A DNA stretch of 64,000 nucleotides, taken from QIAW01 sp035487295 (lineage in GTDB: Bacteria; Acidobacteriota; Terriglobia; Terriglobales; Acidobacteriaceae). The notes below the pieces were generated by a model that worked only from the letters and a program-made list of their open reading frames with translations, was not told where the DNA came from and ran no database searches. The first letter of the stretch is position 1. Each line of letters opens with the position of its first letter. The stretch covers positions 217,928 to 281,927 of the forward strand of contig DATHMH010000020.1 of the NCBI GenBank assembly GCA_035487295.1. Reading direction: 5' to 3'. Position numbers and translations under genes: made by a program. Below, in pieces: positions 26,553 to 35,455 of the stretch.

Positions 26553-28160
26553 TTGAATATCGAGACACAATCTCGCATGAACGATCCTGGGCTGGTTCCC
26601 GAAAATGAAAGCAGAGGAGCATTCCCGGTATCTTCTGATGCGCCTGCACATGTAACTTCATGGCTCGCCGTTATCACCATCATTGCGGCTGGGTTTCGCT
26701 TTGCTGGACTCGGGTCCAAGAGCCTGTGGTTGGATGAAGCCTACAGCCAATGGCTTGCCCGCTCCAGTTTCTCTTCGGTGTGGCATGATCTCTCGTCTCC
26801 GCAAGTTAACGACAGCGTCTTTGCTCTGTACATGAGCCTCTACTACACCTTTCTGCATTTCTGGGTGCGTTTAGGAGAGAGTGAAATTTGGTTGCGACTG
26901 CCCTCGGCCCTGTGTGGCCTGGCAACGGTTCCGTTGTTGTACGCGCTAGGTTCGCGTCTGTTTACCAAGCGGGTGGGATTGGCAGCGGCGTTTCTGCTGG
27001 CCGTCCAACCGGTGCATGTGGCTTATTCGCAGGAAGCGCGCAGCTATTCGCTTTGCGTGTTCCTTTCGGTGGCAGCATTCTATTTTTTCATCAGGGCGCT
27101 GCAAGAGGGAGCCCGCAAATGGTGGCTGCTGTATGTCATGAGCGCCGTACTGGCGATCTACAGCCATCTTTTTGCAGTCTTTCTTTTACCTGCGCAGTGG
27201 TTGTCGCTCTTTTTCCTCGATAGAAAAAAAGAGCATTTAAAATCCGCGATTCTAAGCGCAACATCAATTCTAGTGCTGATTGCTCCCATATTTACCCTGG
27301 CGATCGTAAAGGATTTCGGCAAGTTTCCCTGGGCCGCTGAACCTGGCATCTGGGACCTATTTCATGCGGTGCAAAGCCTTACAGGCGCGGGCGTGAAGTC
27401 CCCAATTTACGTGTTCGTTCTCGCGACGGCCGGCATTAGTTTCTATCGGACGTGGCAAAACGCCGGAGAGTTGGCCCTGCGCTGGCGACACGCTCTTCTC
27501 TGGGGCTGGCTTCTTCTTCCGGTAGCCGGCGTCGTATTGGCTTCACTGTGGAAGCCGCCGCTATTTCCCCGATATCTGATCATCAGCCTGCCGGCATCAA
27601 CATTGCTGGCCGCGGTCGGATTATCTCGTTTTGGTCCTAATGCCAGGTTTACCGTTGCAACGGTCGTGCTGGGAGCGCTGTTCGTTCCAGCAATCTTCAC
27701 TTACTACGCGAAGCCAAAGGAAGATTGGAGAGGGGCGACGGCCTACTTGCTTGCCCGCGCCAGGCAAGACGATGGCATTGTCTTTTATCGCGAATGGGGG
27801 CAGCAGCCTTTTGATTACTATCGTGAGCGCATGGGCTCTGCATCGGTTGGTCCGTCAATCCTGAATCCTTTCCGTGTATCTTCTGACGAAGCTGCCGTCG
27901 CCCACAGGATGCCAACCGTCTGGCTGGTTCTCTATGGACTTCATCCCCGCGATGCAGTCGAGACCGCGCAGTTGGCAAAAGACGTAACCTCTCTGGAAAA
28001 CGGCCATGTCCTCGTTGACCGGCAAAACTTCCGCGAAATTGAGATCCTCTGCTACAGCAGCAAGACCGCGCCACTCAAAGCGCCTCCGCCGGTCGCACAA
28101 TCCACGCTCGTATTCCAGAAAACCGCGACCGCGCATTTGCGCACGCGCCCCACTCTTTGA
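26553..28160 (+). CDS. Glycosyltransferase family 39-like membrane protein
   Basis: 535 residues from TTG 26553, or 527 from ATG 26577 (MNDPGLVPEN), which is equally plausible. The first lumenal loop carries LWLDEAYSQWLAR, the Asp-Glu catalytic signature of PMT/ArnT-type GT-C enzymes, and the second has YSQEARSYSL, also typical. About ten membrane helices run to residue ~410, followed by a soluble tail. It would move a sugar from a polyprenyl-phosphate carrier to an acceptor on the outer face of the inner membrane. Acceptor unknown. Confidence 0.87.
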   Translation: MNIETQSRMNDPGLVPENESRGAFPVSSDAPAHVTSWLAVITIIAAGFRFAGLGSKSLWLDEAYSQWLARSSFSSVWHDLSSPQVNDSVFALYMSLYYTFLHFWVRLGESEIWLRLPSALCGLATVPLLYALGSRLFTKRVGLAAAFLLAVQPVHVAYSQEARSYSLCVFLSVAAFYFFIRALQEGARKWWLLYVMSAVLAIYSHLFAVFLLPAQWLSLFFLDRKKEHLKSAILSATSILVLIAPIFTLAIVKDFGKFPWAAEPGIWDLFHAVQSLTGAGVKSPIYVFVLATAGISFYRTWQNAGELALRWRHALLWGWLLLPVAGVVLASLWKPPLFPRYLIISLPASTLLAAVGLSRFGPNARFTVATVVLGALFVPAIFTYYAKPKEDWRGATAYLLARARQDDGIVFYREWGQQPFDYYRERMGSASVGPSILNPFRVSSDEAAVAHRMPTVWLVLYGLHPRDAVETAQLAKDVTSLENGHVLVDRQNFREIEILCYSSKTAPLKAPPPVAQSTLVFQKTATAHLRTRPTL

Positions 28161-28206
28161 GATCATTCGGAGTTCACTACCTTTTTGATTAAAGTGGAGG
28201 AGCGCC

Positions 28207-28716
28207 ATGCAGGAAACACCCCAACAATATACCCAGAGGATGTTGAGTTACTCCCAGGGAAAAGAACCCTTGGCCTTGCAACAGGCCGCTCCCAGAAAAC
28301 TGGCAGCGTTGTTAAAGGGCAAGACCAAGAAACAACTCGCGCGCCGGCCTGCACCCGGCAAGTGGTCGGTGCTGGAGATCGTAGCTCATTTGGCTGATGC
28401 GGAGATAGCAATTTCATGGCGTTTGCGCCAGACTCTCAGCAGCAACGCCATCCCGCTCCAGGCCTTTGACCAGGATGTTTGGGCAACCACATTTGACTAT
28501 GCCCACCGCGATCCCAAGGAATCATTGGAAAGCTTTCGCGTACTGCGGAATGCCAATATGGCTCTCTTGAAATCCGTGCCCCGCAAGTTGTGGGAGAACT
28601 ACGGTATCCACCAGGAAAGAGGAAACGAGAGCGTGGCTCATATTGTGCAGATGATTGCCGGACATGATCTAAATCACCTACAGCAGATAGAAAAAATCTT
28701 GAAGGAAAAGCGTTGA
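28207..28716 (+). CDS. DinB superfamily protein
   Basis: 169 residues, a four-helix bundle of the DinB/YfiT type. PAPGKWSVLEIVAHLADAE near 50-68 holds the first metal-ligand His, and IAGHDLNHLQQIEKIL at the C terminus holds the usual H-x3-H pair. Members bind divalent metal and act as thiol transferases, hydrolases or stress proteins; the exact role is unknown. GGAGG precedes ATG 28207 closely. Its stop (28714-28716) lies only 3 bases before the candidate msr-msd segment of the retron-like RT, so read-through transcription into that locus is possible. Confidence 0.85.
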   Translation: MQETPQQYTQRMLSYSQGKEPLALQQAAPRKLAALLKGKTKKQLARRPAPGKWSVLEIVAHLADAEIAISWRLRQTLSSNAIPLQAFDQDVWATTFDYAHRDPKESLESFRVLRNANMALLKSVPRKLWENYGIHQERGNESVAHIVQMIAGHDLNHLQQIEKILKEKR

Positions 28717-28719
28717 ACC

Positions 28720-28945
28720 CCTTGTGCGAGGATGCCGCGCGGGGACAAACTCCAGACATGCGCCTTCGCGAGTTGGATATCCAGCCTGCTATCATTTCAC
28801 CGTCGGCGGAAGGCTCCAAGCCTGGCTTTGATCGGGCCTTCGGGTTCGGTTTGAGTCTCTCCGGGGTTACCCCAGGGAATCGTGAATAGCTGACAATTCG
28901 TCGCGGGAGCTCAACTGCGCTTCACGCAGAACTGCTCGCGCAAGG
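28720..28945 (+). ncRNA. Candidate retron msr-msd RNA upstream of the reverse transcriptase
   Basis: This non-coding stretch is bounded by complementary ends: CCTTGTGCGAG (28720-28730) pairs with CTCGCGCAAGG (28935-28945) over 11 positions with a single G-U, as the a1/a2 arms of a retron should. Inside are several hairpins: GAAGGC/GCCTTC (28809-28814 with 28836-28841), GGGG-TTA-CCCC (28863-28873) and CTGCG/CGCAG (28915-28929). The RT begins 37 bases after the second arm on the same strand, the arrangement of known myxobacterial retrons. The branching guanosine and the msd boundaries could not be assigned, and an 11-bp match can arise by chance in a region this size. Confidence 0.42.
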
Positions 28946-28982
28946 TTAGATTCGTTGGAGCGTTCCGCCGCCCTCGAACCAA

Positions 28983-30311
28983 ATGCCGTCTCTTTCGTTT
29001 TTGAGAGTGTTTGCCCGCTCCTTTCTCGCCGGCGAACCGTCGGTCGAAGAAATTGTGGCTCGCGGCGGCCTGACGCTTGGCAAACGCTGGCGCTGGCTTC
29101 GACCTCTTGCGCGGCGCTACGTGAAGGCTTTTGCCGGCAAGACGCGTCCGCGGCGCCGCGATGTGATCGTATTTCTCCTGCAGGACCCCGGTTTTACACG
29201 CGCATGGTTCAAACACCACTCCGATTTGTCTGTTGTACGGGCCCTGACCGGCGGCCAGCAAATGCAGCCAGTTGCGGCGGCCAAGGCGTGGGACGTCCCA
29301 CCTATTACCTCCATCGGAGCCTTAGCCGCCTGGCTTCAGCTCACTCCCAGCAAACTGGAGTGGTTCGCCGATCTCAAGGGACTGGGATACAAGAAGAGCA
29401 GCCCGCAGTTGCGGCACTATCACTACCGAATCTTAGCCAAAGATTCGGGCAACATTCGACTGATCGAAGCGCCGAAGCCGCGTCTGAAAGAGTTACAACG
29501 GCAGATTCTGGCGCAGATTCTCGACAAGATTCCGCCGCATCCCGCGGTGCATGGGTTCGTCAAAGGGCGGTCCATCAAGACATTCATCGCGCCCCATGTG
29601 GGCCAACGCGTTGTTCTGCGGATGGACCTGCGGGATTTCTTTCCCAGCTTCGTCGCAGCAAGAATCCAGACTTTTTTCCGGACCGTGGGCTATCCCGAAT
29701 CGGTTGCTGATCTGCTTGGCGGCGTTTGCACGAATGCTACCCCGCGCGACGTATGGCCCAAACCCGGAGTTGGTATTGATCCACAGTATTTATGGGAAGC
29801 GCGGGCACTCTATTCCCAACCACATTTGCCGCAAGGCGCGCCCACCTCGCCGGCGCTCGCCAATCTTTGTACCTATCGAGTGGATTGCCGCCTGGCCGGG
29901 CTGGCGGAATCTGTTGGCGCCAGGTACACCCGCTATGCCGACGATATTGCGTTTTCCGGAAGCGACGCCTTCGAAAAGGGAATTGAGCGATTCTCAATCC
30001 ATGTTGCCGCCATCTTGCTGGAGGAGGGCTTCACCGTGCACCACCGCAAGACCCGCATCATGCGACAGGGAGTGCGGCAACACCTGGCCGGCATCGTCGT
30101 CAATCAGCACAGCAATATCATGCGTCCAGACTTCGATCGCCTCAAGGCAATCCTTACCAATTGTGTTCGGCTGGGTCCCGAGAGTCAGAATCGCGACCTT
30201 CATCCCCGCTATCGTTCGCATCTCGAGGGCCGAGTGGGGTTTGCGGGGATGATCAATCCCGCCAGGGGAAAACGTCTTCGTGCTATATTCGAGCAGATTC
30301 AGTGGCAGTGA
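28983..30311 (+). CDS. Retron-type reverse transcriptase
   Basis: 442 residues. RT core: RLIEAPKPRLKELQRQIL at about 159-176, HGFVKGRSI 190-198, catalytic Asp in MDLRDFFPSF (214-223), LPQGAPTSPALANL (282-295) and YADD at 318-321. The GAPTSP wording, the thumb region and the ~145-residue N-terminal extension with LTPSKLEWFADL resemble the long-N-terminal retron RTs such as Mx162 (recollection). Two retron hallmarks are altered: NAxxH is FIAPH (201-205) and VTG is LAG (368-370). There is no maturase or endonuclease domain, so it is not a group II intron protein. No toxin-like effector gene is obvious beside it; the extension itself could be an effector (inference). Confidence 0.85.
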   Translation: MPSLSFLRVFARSFLAGEPSVEEIVARGGLTLGKRWRWLRPLARRYVKAFAGKTRPRRRDVIVFLLQDPGFTRAWFKHHSDLSVVRALTGGQQMQPVAAAKAWDVPPITSIGALAAWLQLTPSKLEWFADLKGLGYKKSSPQLRHYHYRILAKDSGNIRLIEAPKPRLKELQRQILAQILDKIPPHPAVHGFVKGRSIKTFIAPHVGQRVVLRMDLRDFFPSFVAARIQTFFRTVGYPESVADLLGGVCTNATPRDVWPKPGVGIDPQYLWEARALYSQPHLPQGAPTSPALANLCTYRVDCRLAGLAESVGARYTRYADDIAFSGSDAFEKGIERFSIHVAAILLEEGFTVHHRKTRIMRQGVRQHLAGIVVNQHSNIMRPDFDRLKAILTNCVRLGPESQNRDLHPRYRSHLEGRVGFAGMINPARGKRLRAIFEQIQWQ

Positions 30312-30394
30312 CACTCCCTTGTCATCCAATGCGGAAGCCGGGAGCTCCCGCAATAAAGTTAGTTAGGCTAAACGTACTGTTTTGATTCTTTGAA

Positions 30395-30423
30395 TTGACA
30401 TACCCAGGTGACTGGATTGTAGT
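30395..30423 (+). promoter_or_regulatory. Candidate sigma70-type promoter for the sugar-binding-type gene
   Basis: A perfect -35 TTGACA (30395-30400), a 17-base spacer and TGTAGT (30418-30423, four of six to TATAAT). The ATG at 30435 follows only 12 bases later, so the message would be nearly leaderless. Weak evidence beyond the -35. Confidence 0.33.
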
Positions 30424-30434
30424 AGGCATTTCCA

Positions 30435-31337
30435 ATGAAAAAACTTAAGTTTCTCGTCTCCCTCATCATGGAGGAGAACCAATACCAGAGGCTGCACGCC
30501 TCCGTGGTGCGCGATGTTGCCGGCCGTCTGGGAGTTGACGTACAAATCCTCTACGCAGGCAATGATGCCATTGCACAGAGCGAGCAACTGCTGAATACGA
30601 TTCATTCCCCCGCCACCCGGCCAGACGGCATCATCTGCGCTCCCGTGGGCACAACCCTGATGTCTGTGGCGAAACGAGCTGTCGAGAGCGGCATTGGGTG
30701 GGCGGTGCTCAATCGTGAGTGCGACTACATCACCGATCTGCGCCGCAACAGTTCCGCTCCGGTTTTCTTTGTCACCCCAGATCAATCAGAAATTGGGCGG
30801 CTCCAGGGAAGGCAAATGGAAGCATTGTGCACGCGGGGCGGGCTCATCCTGTACATCCTCGGCCCGGCCGGCAATCCCATTGTGGATTATCGCCGGTCGT
30901 GGATGCTTACAACCAAACCGGCCAATATCCAGGTGCGCACCTTGACCGGCGACTGGAGCGAGCAGAGCGGATATAAAGCCATCAGCGGCTGGCTTCAGTT
31001 ACGCACCTCGCGCGCCACGGCAGTAAATTTGGTTGCCGCGCAGTGCGATGACATGGCTTTGGGCGCCAAAAAGGCCTTTGAAGAACTGACCGAAGGTGAA
31101 GAGCGGACTCGCTGGGCCAGCCTGCCCTTCATCGGGTGCGACGGCTGCCCTGAAGCCGGACAAGAATGGGTGCGCCGAGGCTTGCTCACCTCAACCGTCG
31201 TCATTCCTTCCACCGCGGGTCCTGCCCTTGAGATGATGGTCCGCGCCATTCAAACCAAGTCACAACTCCCGGAGTCTACGTCCATTGCTCCCGCTTCTTT
31301 CCCCCCGCTCGAAAAGCTGGGAAGACCTTCTCTGTAA
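30435..31337 (+). CDS. Periplasmic-binding-protein-like (LacI/sugar-binding) domain protein without signal peptide
   Basis: 300 residues spanning a complete type I periplasmic-binding fold: FLVSLIMEENQYQ at the start, RPDGIICAPVG near 62, VTPDQSEIGRLQGRQM near 113, GLILYILGPAGNPIVDYR near 135 and VAAQCDDMALGAKKAFE near 198 (a sugar-contact QCDDMA motif). It begins directly with the first beta strand: no signal peptide and no helix-turn-helix. It is therefore a cytoplasmic stand-alone ligand-binding domain, perhaps a sensor, or a protein whose export signal has been lost. No ABC permease or ATPase genes are adjacent. Confidence 0.78.
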   Translation: MKKLKFLVSLIMEENQYQRLHASVVRDVAGRLGVDVQILYAGNDAIAQSEQLLNTIHSPATRPDGIICAPVGTTLMSVAKRAVESGIGWAVLNRECDYITDLRRNSSAPVFFVTPDQSEIGRLQGRQMEALCTRGGLILYILGPAGNPIVDYRRSWMLTTKPANIQVRTLTGDWSEQSGYKAISGWLQLRTSRATAVNLVAAQCDDMALGAKKAFEELTEGEERTRWASLPFIGCDGCPEAGQEWVRRGLLTSTVVIPSTAGPALEMMVRAIQTKSQLPESTSIAPASFPPLEKLGRPSL

Positions 31338-31452
31338 AACAGAGCCTGGCGTTGATTGGACCAACCGCTAACTGCCGGTTAGAATGAGACGCCTGATGAT
31401 GCCTGATCATGTCATCTGGAAACTTGCAGAATGTCAATCGCCACCGCAAAAG

Positions 31453-32310
31453 ATGCGTCGCATACTCGTCTCCGTAGTTTTACTCGTGCTGCTGTTCGGC
31501 CCTGCTAACGCTGGCCAAGCCAAAACCGATGCTGATTCCGGGTGGCAGCGGCTGGCTGAGGGGATTGATCTCAAATTTCTGAAGTCCGGCAAACCAAGCC
31601 TGGTTGGAGACTCACGAATCGCTGTGTTGCGGATCGATCCTGCTCTTTGGAAGCTGGAACTTATTGGCGTAAAACAAAATGGCGAACCGGCAGGGCTCAG
31701 CGCTCGCGAGTGGTGCGAAAAGTACAATCTTGCGGCTGCGATCAATGCCGGAATGTTCGAGCAGGACGGCAAGACCCACACCGGATATTCCCGCTTCCAT
31801 GAAAAGATCGACAGCAGCCGGGTGAACGATTATCAATCCGTTGCCGCTTTTGATCCCCGAGATCCTAAGAACCCCGTGCCTTTCCGCATTTTTGATCTGG
31901 ATGCCCCGGGAATCACGTTGCCTGGCATTCTCAAAGACTATACCTCGGCCGTGCAGAACCTGCGGTTGATTAAACGTCCCAACTCGAACCAGTGGGGTAA
32001 GCAGAACAAGAAATGGAGCGAGGCGGCCCTGGGAGAAGATGACGCAGGCAGGATTTTGTTTATCTTTTCCCGGTCGCCGTTTTCAATGCACGATCTGAAT
32101 CAGGAGCTTTTGTCGGCGGGCATTGGACTGGTGGCGGCCCAGCACCTGGAAGGCGGACCGGAAGCCCAGCTCTATTTGCATTTTGGCAAAGTCGAATCTG
32201 AGATGTTCGGAAGCTATGAGACCTTGTTCCGAGAGGATGACCAGAACTCAGCGCCATGGCCGATTCCAAATGTTCTAGGCATCCGGCCGCGGTCTCCAGC
32301 GGTTCACTGA
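31453..32310 (+). CDS. Phosphodiester glycosidase domain protein (NAGPA-like), secreted
   Basis: 285 residues from ATG 31453 (MRRILVSVVLLVLLFGPANA), chosen because it places a signal peptide at the N terminus; the frame is open from 31384. The core has VLRIDPALWKLELI, the glycine-rich LAAAINAGMFEQDGKTHTGY (family active-site region, AxNAGxF) and QHLEGGPEAQLYLHFG (the G-G-x-S-like substrate loop). The family includes the enzyme that uncovers mannose 6-phosphate and bacterial exopolysaccharide proteins. Extracytoplasmic; substrate unknown. It follows the sugar-binding-type gene by 115 bases and may share a transcript. Confidence 0.8.
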   Translation: MRRILVSVVLLVLLFGPANAGQAKTDADSGWQRLAEGIDLKFLKSGKPSLVGDSRIAVLRIDPALWKLELIGVKQNGEPAGLSAREWCEKYNLAAAINAGMFEQDGKTHTGYSRFHEKIDSSRVNDYQSVAAFDPRDPKNPVPFRIFDLDAPGITLPGILKDYTSAVQNLRLIKRPNSNQWGKQNKKWSEAALGEDDAGRILFIFSRSPFSMHDLNQELLSAGIGLVAAQHLEGGPEAQLYLHFGKVESEMFGSYETLFREDDQNSAPWPIPNVLGIRPRSPAVH

Positions 32311-32383
32311 GACCGGCCCTGTTTCAGAATTCCACGCCATCTAAGTTGACACAATTTCTTTCTCCCGCGAGGAGTCTTGCAAC

Positions 32384-33214
32384 ATGGCTGAGAAGATCCA
32401 GTGCGCGACTCACGGCGAATGCCAGCAAACATTTGTCTGTACTCATCTTCTCGGAGAGACCTCAGGCATGGGATTCAACCGGGACGAGCCCACCGATGAC
32501 GCCCCTTTCCCAGACGCCTGGTGTGACAATTGCGAACTTATACGCGCTGCCCATGATGGCTGGAACGAAGAATCTGAGAAGCTGACGAAGATCACGCTGT
32601 TCTGTTCTGGCTGTTACGAACGAGCTCGCATCCGCAATATGCGCACGTCGGTTACGCTTAACGATCTGGCGAGTCTGCGCTGGAAGTGCGGCGCCTGCGA
32701 AGAATGGCATACCGGGCCTTGCCTTGATTTTGCCTACGATTCGCCCTTCTACTGGCAGGATGAACATGAACAGGCAAGCCGCCGCGCCGAGCTCCTGCCA
32801 AGCTGGAGCAAACAGAATCGTAAGACCTTTCTGGACGAGGACTACTGTGCGATTGACGACAAGGATTTCTTTGTCCGCGGAGTCATCCATTTGCCCATTA
32901 TCGGCGCTGCGGAGACATTCCGGTGGGGCGTGTGGGGTTCGCTGAGCCGCGAGAATTTCGAGACTCTGCGAAAGCTAGACGAGCATCCAAAGCGGGTCGA
33001 ACTGCCGGCCATGTTTTCATGGCTCAGTAACCAGATCCCCGAATATCCAGATACTTTGAGCTTGAAGATGTACGCCCAGATCCAGGAACCCGGTTGGCGG
33101 CCGCATTTCAGAGTGCAGCCAACGGATCATCCTCTCGCGCAGGAATATCACAAAGGTATAACTGCGGAACGAGTGAGAGAAATTATGCTGGAACGCGTGC
33201 GCGGGAACGAGTAA
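32384..33214 (+). CDS. DUF2199 domain protein with N-terminal Cys-rich region
   Basis: 276 residues. The N-terminal ~90 residues carry candidate zinc ligands (CATHGECQQTFVCTH, WCDNCEL, FCSGCYE). From about residue 103 the DUF2199 domain begins with WKCGACEEWHTGPCLDFAYDSP and continues through DFFVRGVIHLPI and FRWGVWGSLSRENF. Function of DUF2199 is unknown. No signal peptide, so cytoplasmic. GAGGAG lies upstream of ATG 32384 at normal spacing. Confidence 0.8.
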   Translation: MAEKIQCATHGECQQTFVCTHLLGETSGMGFNRDEPTDDAPFPDAWCDNCELIRAAHDGWNEESEKLTKITLFCSGCYERARIRNMRTSVTLNDLASLRWKCGACEEWHTGPCLDFAYDSPFYWQDEHEQASRRAELLPSWSKQNRKTFLDEDYCAIDDKDFFVRGVIHLPIIGAAETFRWGVWGSLSRENFETLRKLDEHPKRVELPAMFSWLSNQIPEYPDTLSLKMYAQIQEPGWRPHFRVQPTDHPLAQEYHKGITAERVREIMLERVRGNE

Positions 33215-33267
33215 GGCGAACCTAACTTATATCAACAAATCCATTTTTTGCTGTACTCTATAAGTTT

Positions 33268-34449
33268 ATGCTTCGATTCTCTACCTCAGGTGAATCTCAT
33301 GGCGAGGCTCTGGTTGCTTTGCTCTCCGGCATGCCTGCCGGGCTGAAGGTTGACGAGGAGTTCGTCAACCGCGAACTATGGCGCCGTCAACAGGGCTACG
33401 GGCGCGGCGGGCGCATGCGCATTGAGCGCGATACGGCGCATATCCTCTCGGGCGTGCGCCATGGCCAGACTATCGGTTCGCCCATTGCGATGACACTTGC
33501 TAACAAGGATTGGCAAAACTGGCAGGAGTCGCTGCCCGTGGCTGCGGGCGATATGCAGAAACATAAAGAGGTAAAGTCTCCGCGCCCCGGACATGCCGAC
33601 CTCGCCGGCGCCCTTAAATACAACTTTCCCGAAGCTCGCTACATATTGGAGCGGGCTTCGGCGCGCGAATCAGCGGCGCGTGTTGCGGTAGGTGCTTTGG
33701 CCAAACTATTTCTACGCGAATTGGGAATTGAAGTTTTGAGCCACGTCATAGCTGTAGGCAGCGCCCGTTTGAACCTGGACGAAATTCCATGGGATCGGCT
33801 TGAGGCCCTGCACGCCCGCGAAGAAGTTCTGCTTAACTGCGTGGATGAAGAGACCGAACAGCGCATGAAGGCCGAAGTCGACCGCGCACTGAAGACCGGC
33901 GATTCTATCGGCGGCGTCTTCGAGGTGGTTGCGCACAACGTGCCTCCCGGCCTCGGCACCTACGCCAACTGGGACGAGCGCCTCGACACCCACCTCGCCG
34001 CTGCAGTGATGTCGCTGCAGGCGGTCAAGGCCGTGGAGATCGGCACCGGCGTGGCCTCCGCGCTTTCTTTTGGTTCCGAAGTTCACGATGAGATTGGATA
34101 TCAGAAAGGGAACAACCTGCCTTTTACCGGCTTCACGCGAAAATCCAATCACGCTGGCGGCATCGAAGGCGGCATCTCCAATGGGCAAGACATCATTGTA
34201 CGCGGCTACCTGAAACCCATCTCCACTTTGCGGCGTCCGCTGGAGTCGGTGGACTTCAAGACCCGCGAGGCGGTCAAAGCCGCCTACGAGCGCTCCGACG
34301 TTTGCGTTGTGCCGGCTGCCGGAGTTGCCGGCGAAGCCATGGTTGCTCTTACCCTGGCCCGCGCCGCCCTGGAAAAATTTGGCGGCGATTCGATGACCGA
34401 GACTGTCAGGAACTTCAAGGGGTATTGCCAGCAGTTAAAAGAGTTCTAG
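33268..34449 (+). CDS. aroC: Chorismate synthase
   Basis: 393 residues. Converts 5-enolpyruvylshikimate 3-phosphate to chorismate using reduced FMN, the last shikimate step. Signatures: STSGESHGEALVAL (4-17), the RRQQGYGRGGRM segment near 40-51, RPGHADLAGALKY near 107-119, and the C-terminal FDKxR-type region FKTREAVKAAYERSDVCVVPAAGVAGEAM. Length agrees with the long bacterial class. Other shikimate genes are not nearby. Confidence 0.98.
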   Translation: MLRFSTSGESHGEALVALLSGMPAGLKVDEEFVNRELWRRQQGYGRGGRMRIERDTAHILSGVRHGQTIGSPIAMTLANKDWQNWQESLPVAAGDMQKHKEVKSPRPGHADLAGALKYNFPEARYILERASARESAARVAVGALAKLFLRELGIEVLSHVIAVGSARLNLDEIPWDRLEALHAREEVLLNCVDEETEQRMKAEVDRALKTGDSIGGVFEVVAHNVPPGLGTYANWDERLDTHLAAAVMSLQAVKAVEIGTGVASALSFGSEVHDEIGYQKGNNLPFTGFTRKSNHAGGIEGGISNGQDIIVRGYLKPISTLRRPLESVDFKTREAVKAAYERSDVCVVPAAGVAGEAMVALTLARAALEKFGGDSMTETVRNFKGYCQQLKEF

Positions 34450-34484
34450 AAGCAGTCCTCAGTCCTGGTCCTCAGGAAAGACGA

Positions 34485-34531
34485 AGACTAACCGCAGAGG
34501 TCGCCAAGGAACGCAGAGGCGCAAAGCCATG
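34485..34531. repeat. Intergenic repeat fragment after aroC
   Basis: The text ACCGCAGAGGTCGCCAAGG-AACGCAGAGG is a degenerate direct repeat (CGCAGAGG twice) of a class of non-coding repeats often seen in acidobacterial and other genomes (recollection); a related CTGCGGTTAAGG fragment lies near 45971 in the opposite orientation. It lies between convergent aroC and a methyltransferase gene. No further structure seen. Confidence 0.4.
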
Positions 34532-34571
34532 CCCCTTCCGAAAACGATTTACGAAACCAGTTCCAGCAAAA

Positions 34572-35390
34572 CTATGCCCTAATTGCTTCTACCTCGAGAT
34601 ATTCTGCGTTCACGACCGTTGTGCCGTCTTTAGCTTGATTGTGTTTGGTCCACATGCCTTCTAAATCGGAGGCGAGAGCGGCCTGGCCTGCGACGTCAAG
34701 CCGGGAGAAACCGACTTTCGTTGGGCCGAAGTACTGGCGAAACAGCTTTACCACCTCCGCCGGAGTGAAGGGATACTTGAAAATGCACATCTGCTTTGAG
34801 CAGGTAACGCTGGCCACGCCTTTGCCGAAGCGCTCGCGGAGGGTTGCTTCTTCGCCCCAAAGTACCGGCGCCGGGATGCCGGGCGGTGGGGGAACGTGGT
34901 TGGCCGTGATCCGGAAGTTTTCGCCGACAAATCCAGTAGGAGTCCAGTTGGCCATGGCAATCAAACCTCCTGGACGACAAACACGCACGAACTCCGCAGC
35001 GACGCGCTCGGGGCGCGGGGCAAACATCGCCCCGAACATGCTGATGATCGCGTCAAACGAGCCATCGGAAAACTGCAATTGTTCGGCATCGCCTTCTTCG
35101 AACTTTGCAGTTACGCCCTCTTTTGCCGCGCGGGTGCGTGCCTGTTCGAGCAGATTGGAGGCGATATCAACACCGGTGACCTCGGCTCCCGCTCGGGCTG
35201 CAGGGATGGCAGTGTTGCCGGTGCCGCAAGCTACGTCAAGAACGCGCGTTCCGGGAGCGATGTTGAGGCGGGTAACGAAATCTTTTGCGGCCTCGGCAGT
35301 GTAGGCGGCGATGACGCCGAAGTCACCGGCCATCCAGGTATCGCGCATGCGTTCTTTGAGCGCGTTGATGTCCATGGCTGCGGGTTGCAT
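34572..35390 (-). CDS. Class I SAM-dependent methyltransferase
   Basis: 272 residues. SAM-binding motif I VLDVACGTGNTAIPAAR near 49-65, motif II VTGVDIASNLLEQAR, an Asp acid loop EEGDAEQLQF and motif IV FDAIISMFGAMFAP are all present, typical of UbiE/COQ5-like enzymes; a C-terminal helical extension follows. Acceptor unknown. The ATG at 35390 follows GGAGGG. Transcribed in the same direction as the methyltransferase upstream of it, from which it is not related by close similarity. Confidence 0.87.
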   Translation of the reverse strand: MQPAAMDINALKERMRDTWMAGDFGVIAAYTAEAAKDFVTRLNIAPGTRVLDVACGTGNTAIPAARAGAEVTGVDIASNLLEQARTRAAKEGVTAKFEEGDAEQLQFSDGSFDAIISMFGAMFAPRPERVAAEFVRVCRPGGLIAMANWTPTGFVGENFRITANHVPPPPGIPAPVLWGEEATLRERFGKGVASVTCSKQMCIFKYPFTPAEVVKLFRQYFGPTKVGFSRLDVAGQAALASDLEGMWTKHNQAKDGTTVVNAEYLEVEAIRA

Positions 35391-35455
35391 AGAAGACCCT
35401 CCTGATTTTACGACTATAGAACATAAAACGACACAGCAGAGGCGTGACGTTGGGG

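Noticed and set aside
28983..30311. Group II intron maturase
   Set aside because: No maturase or endonuclease domain and no intron RNA domains V/VI after the gene; the GAPTSP wording is of the retron type.
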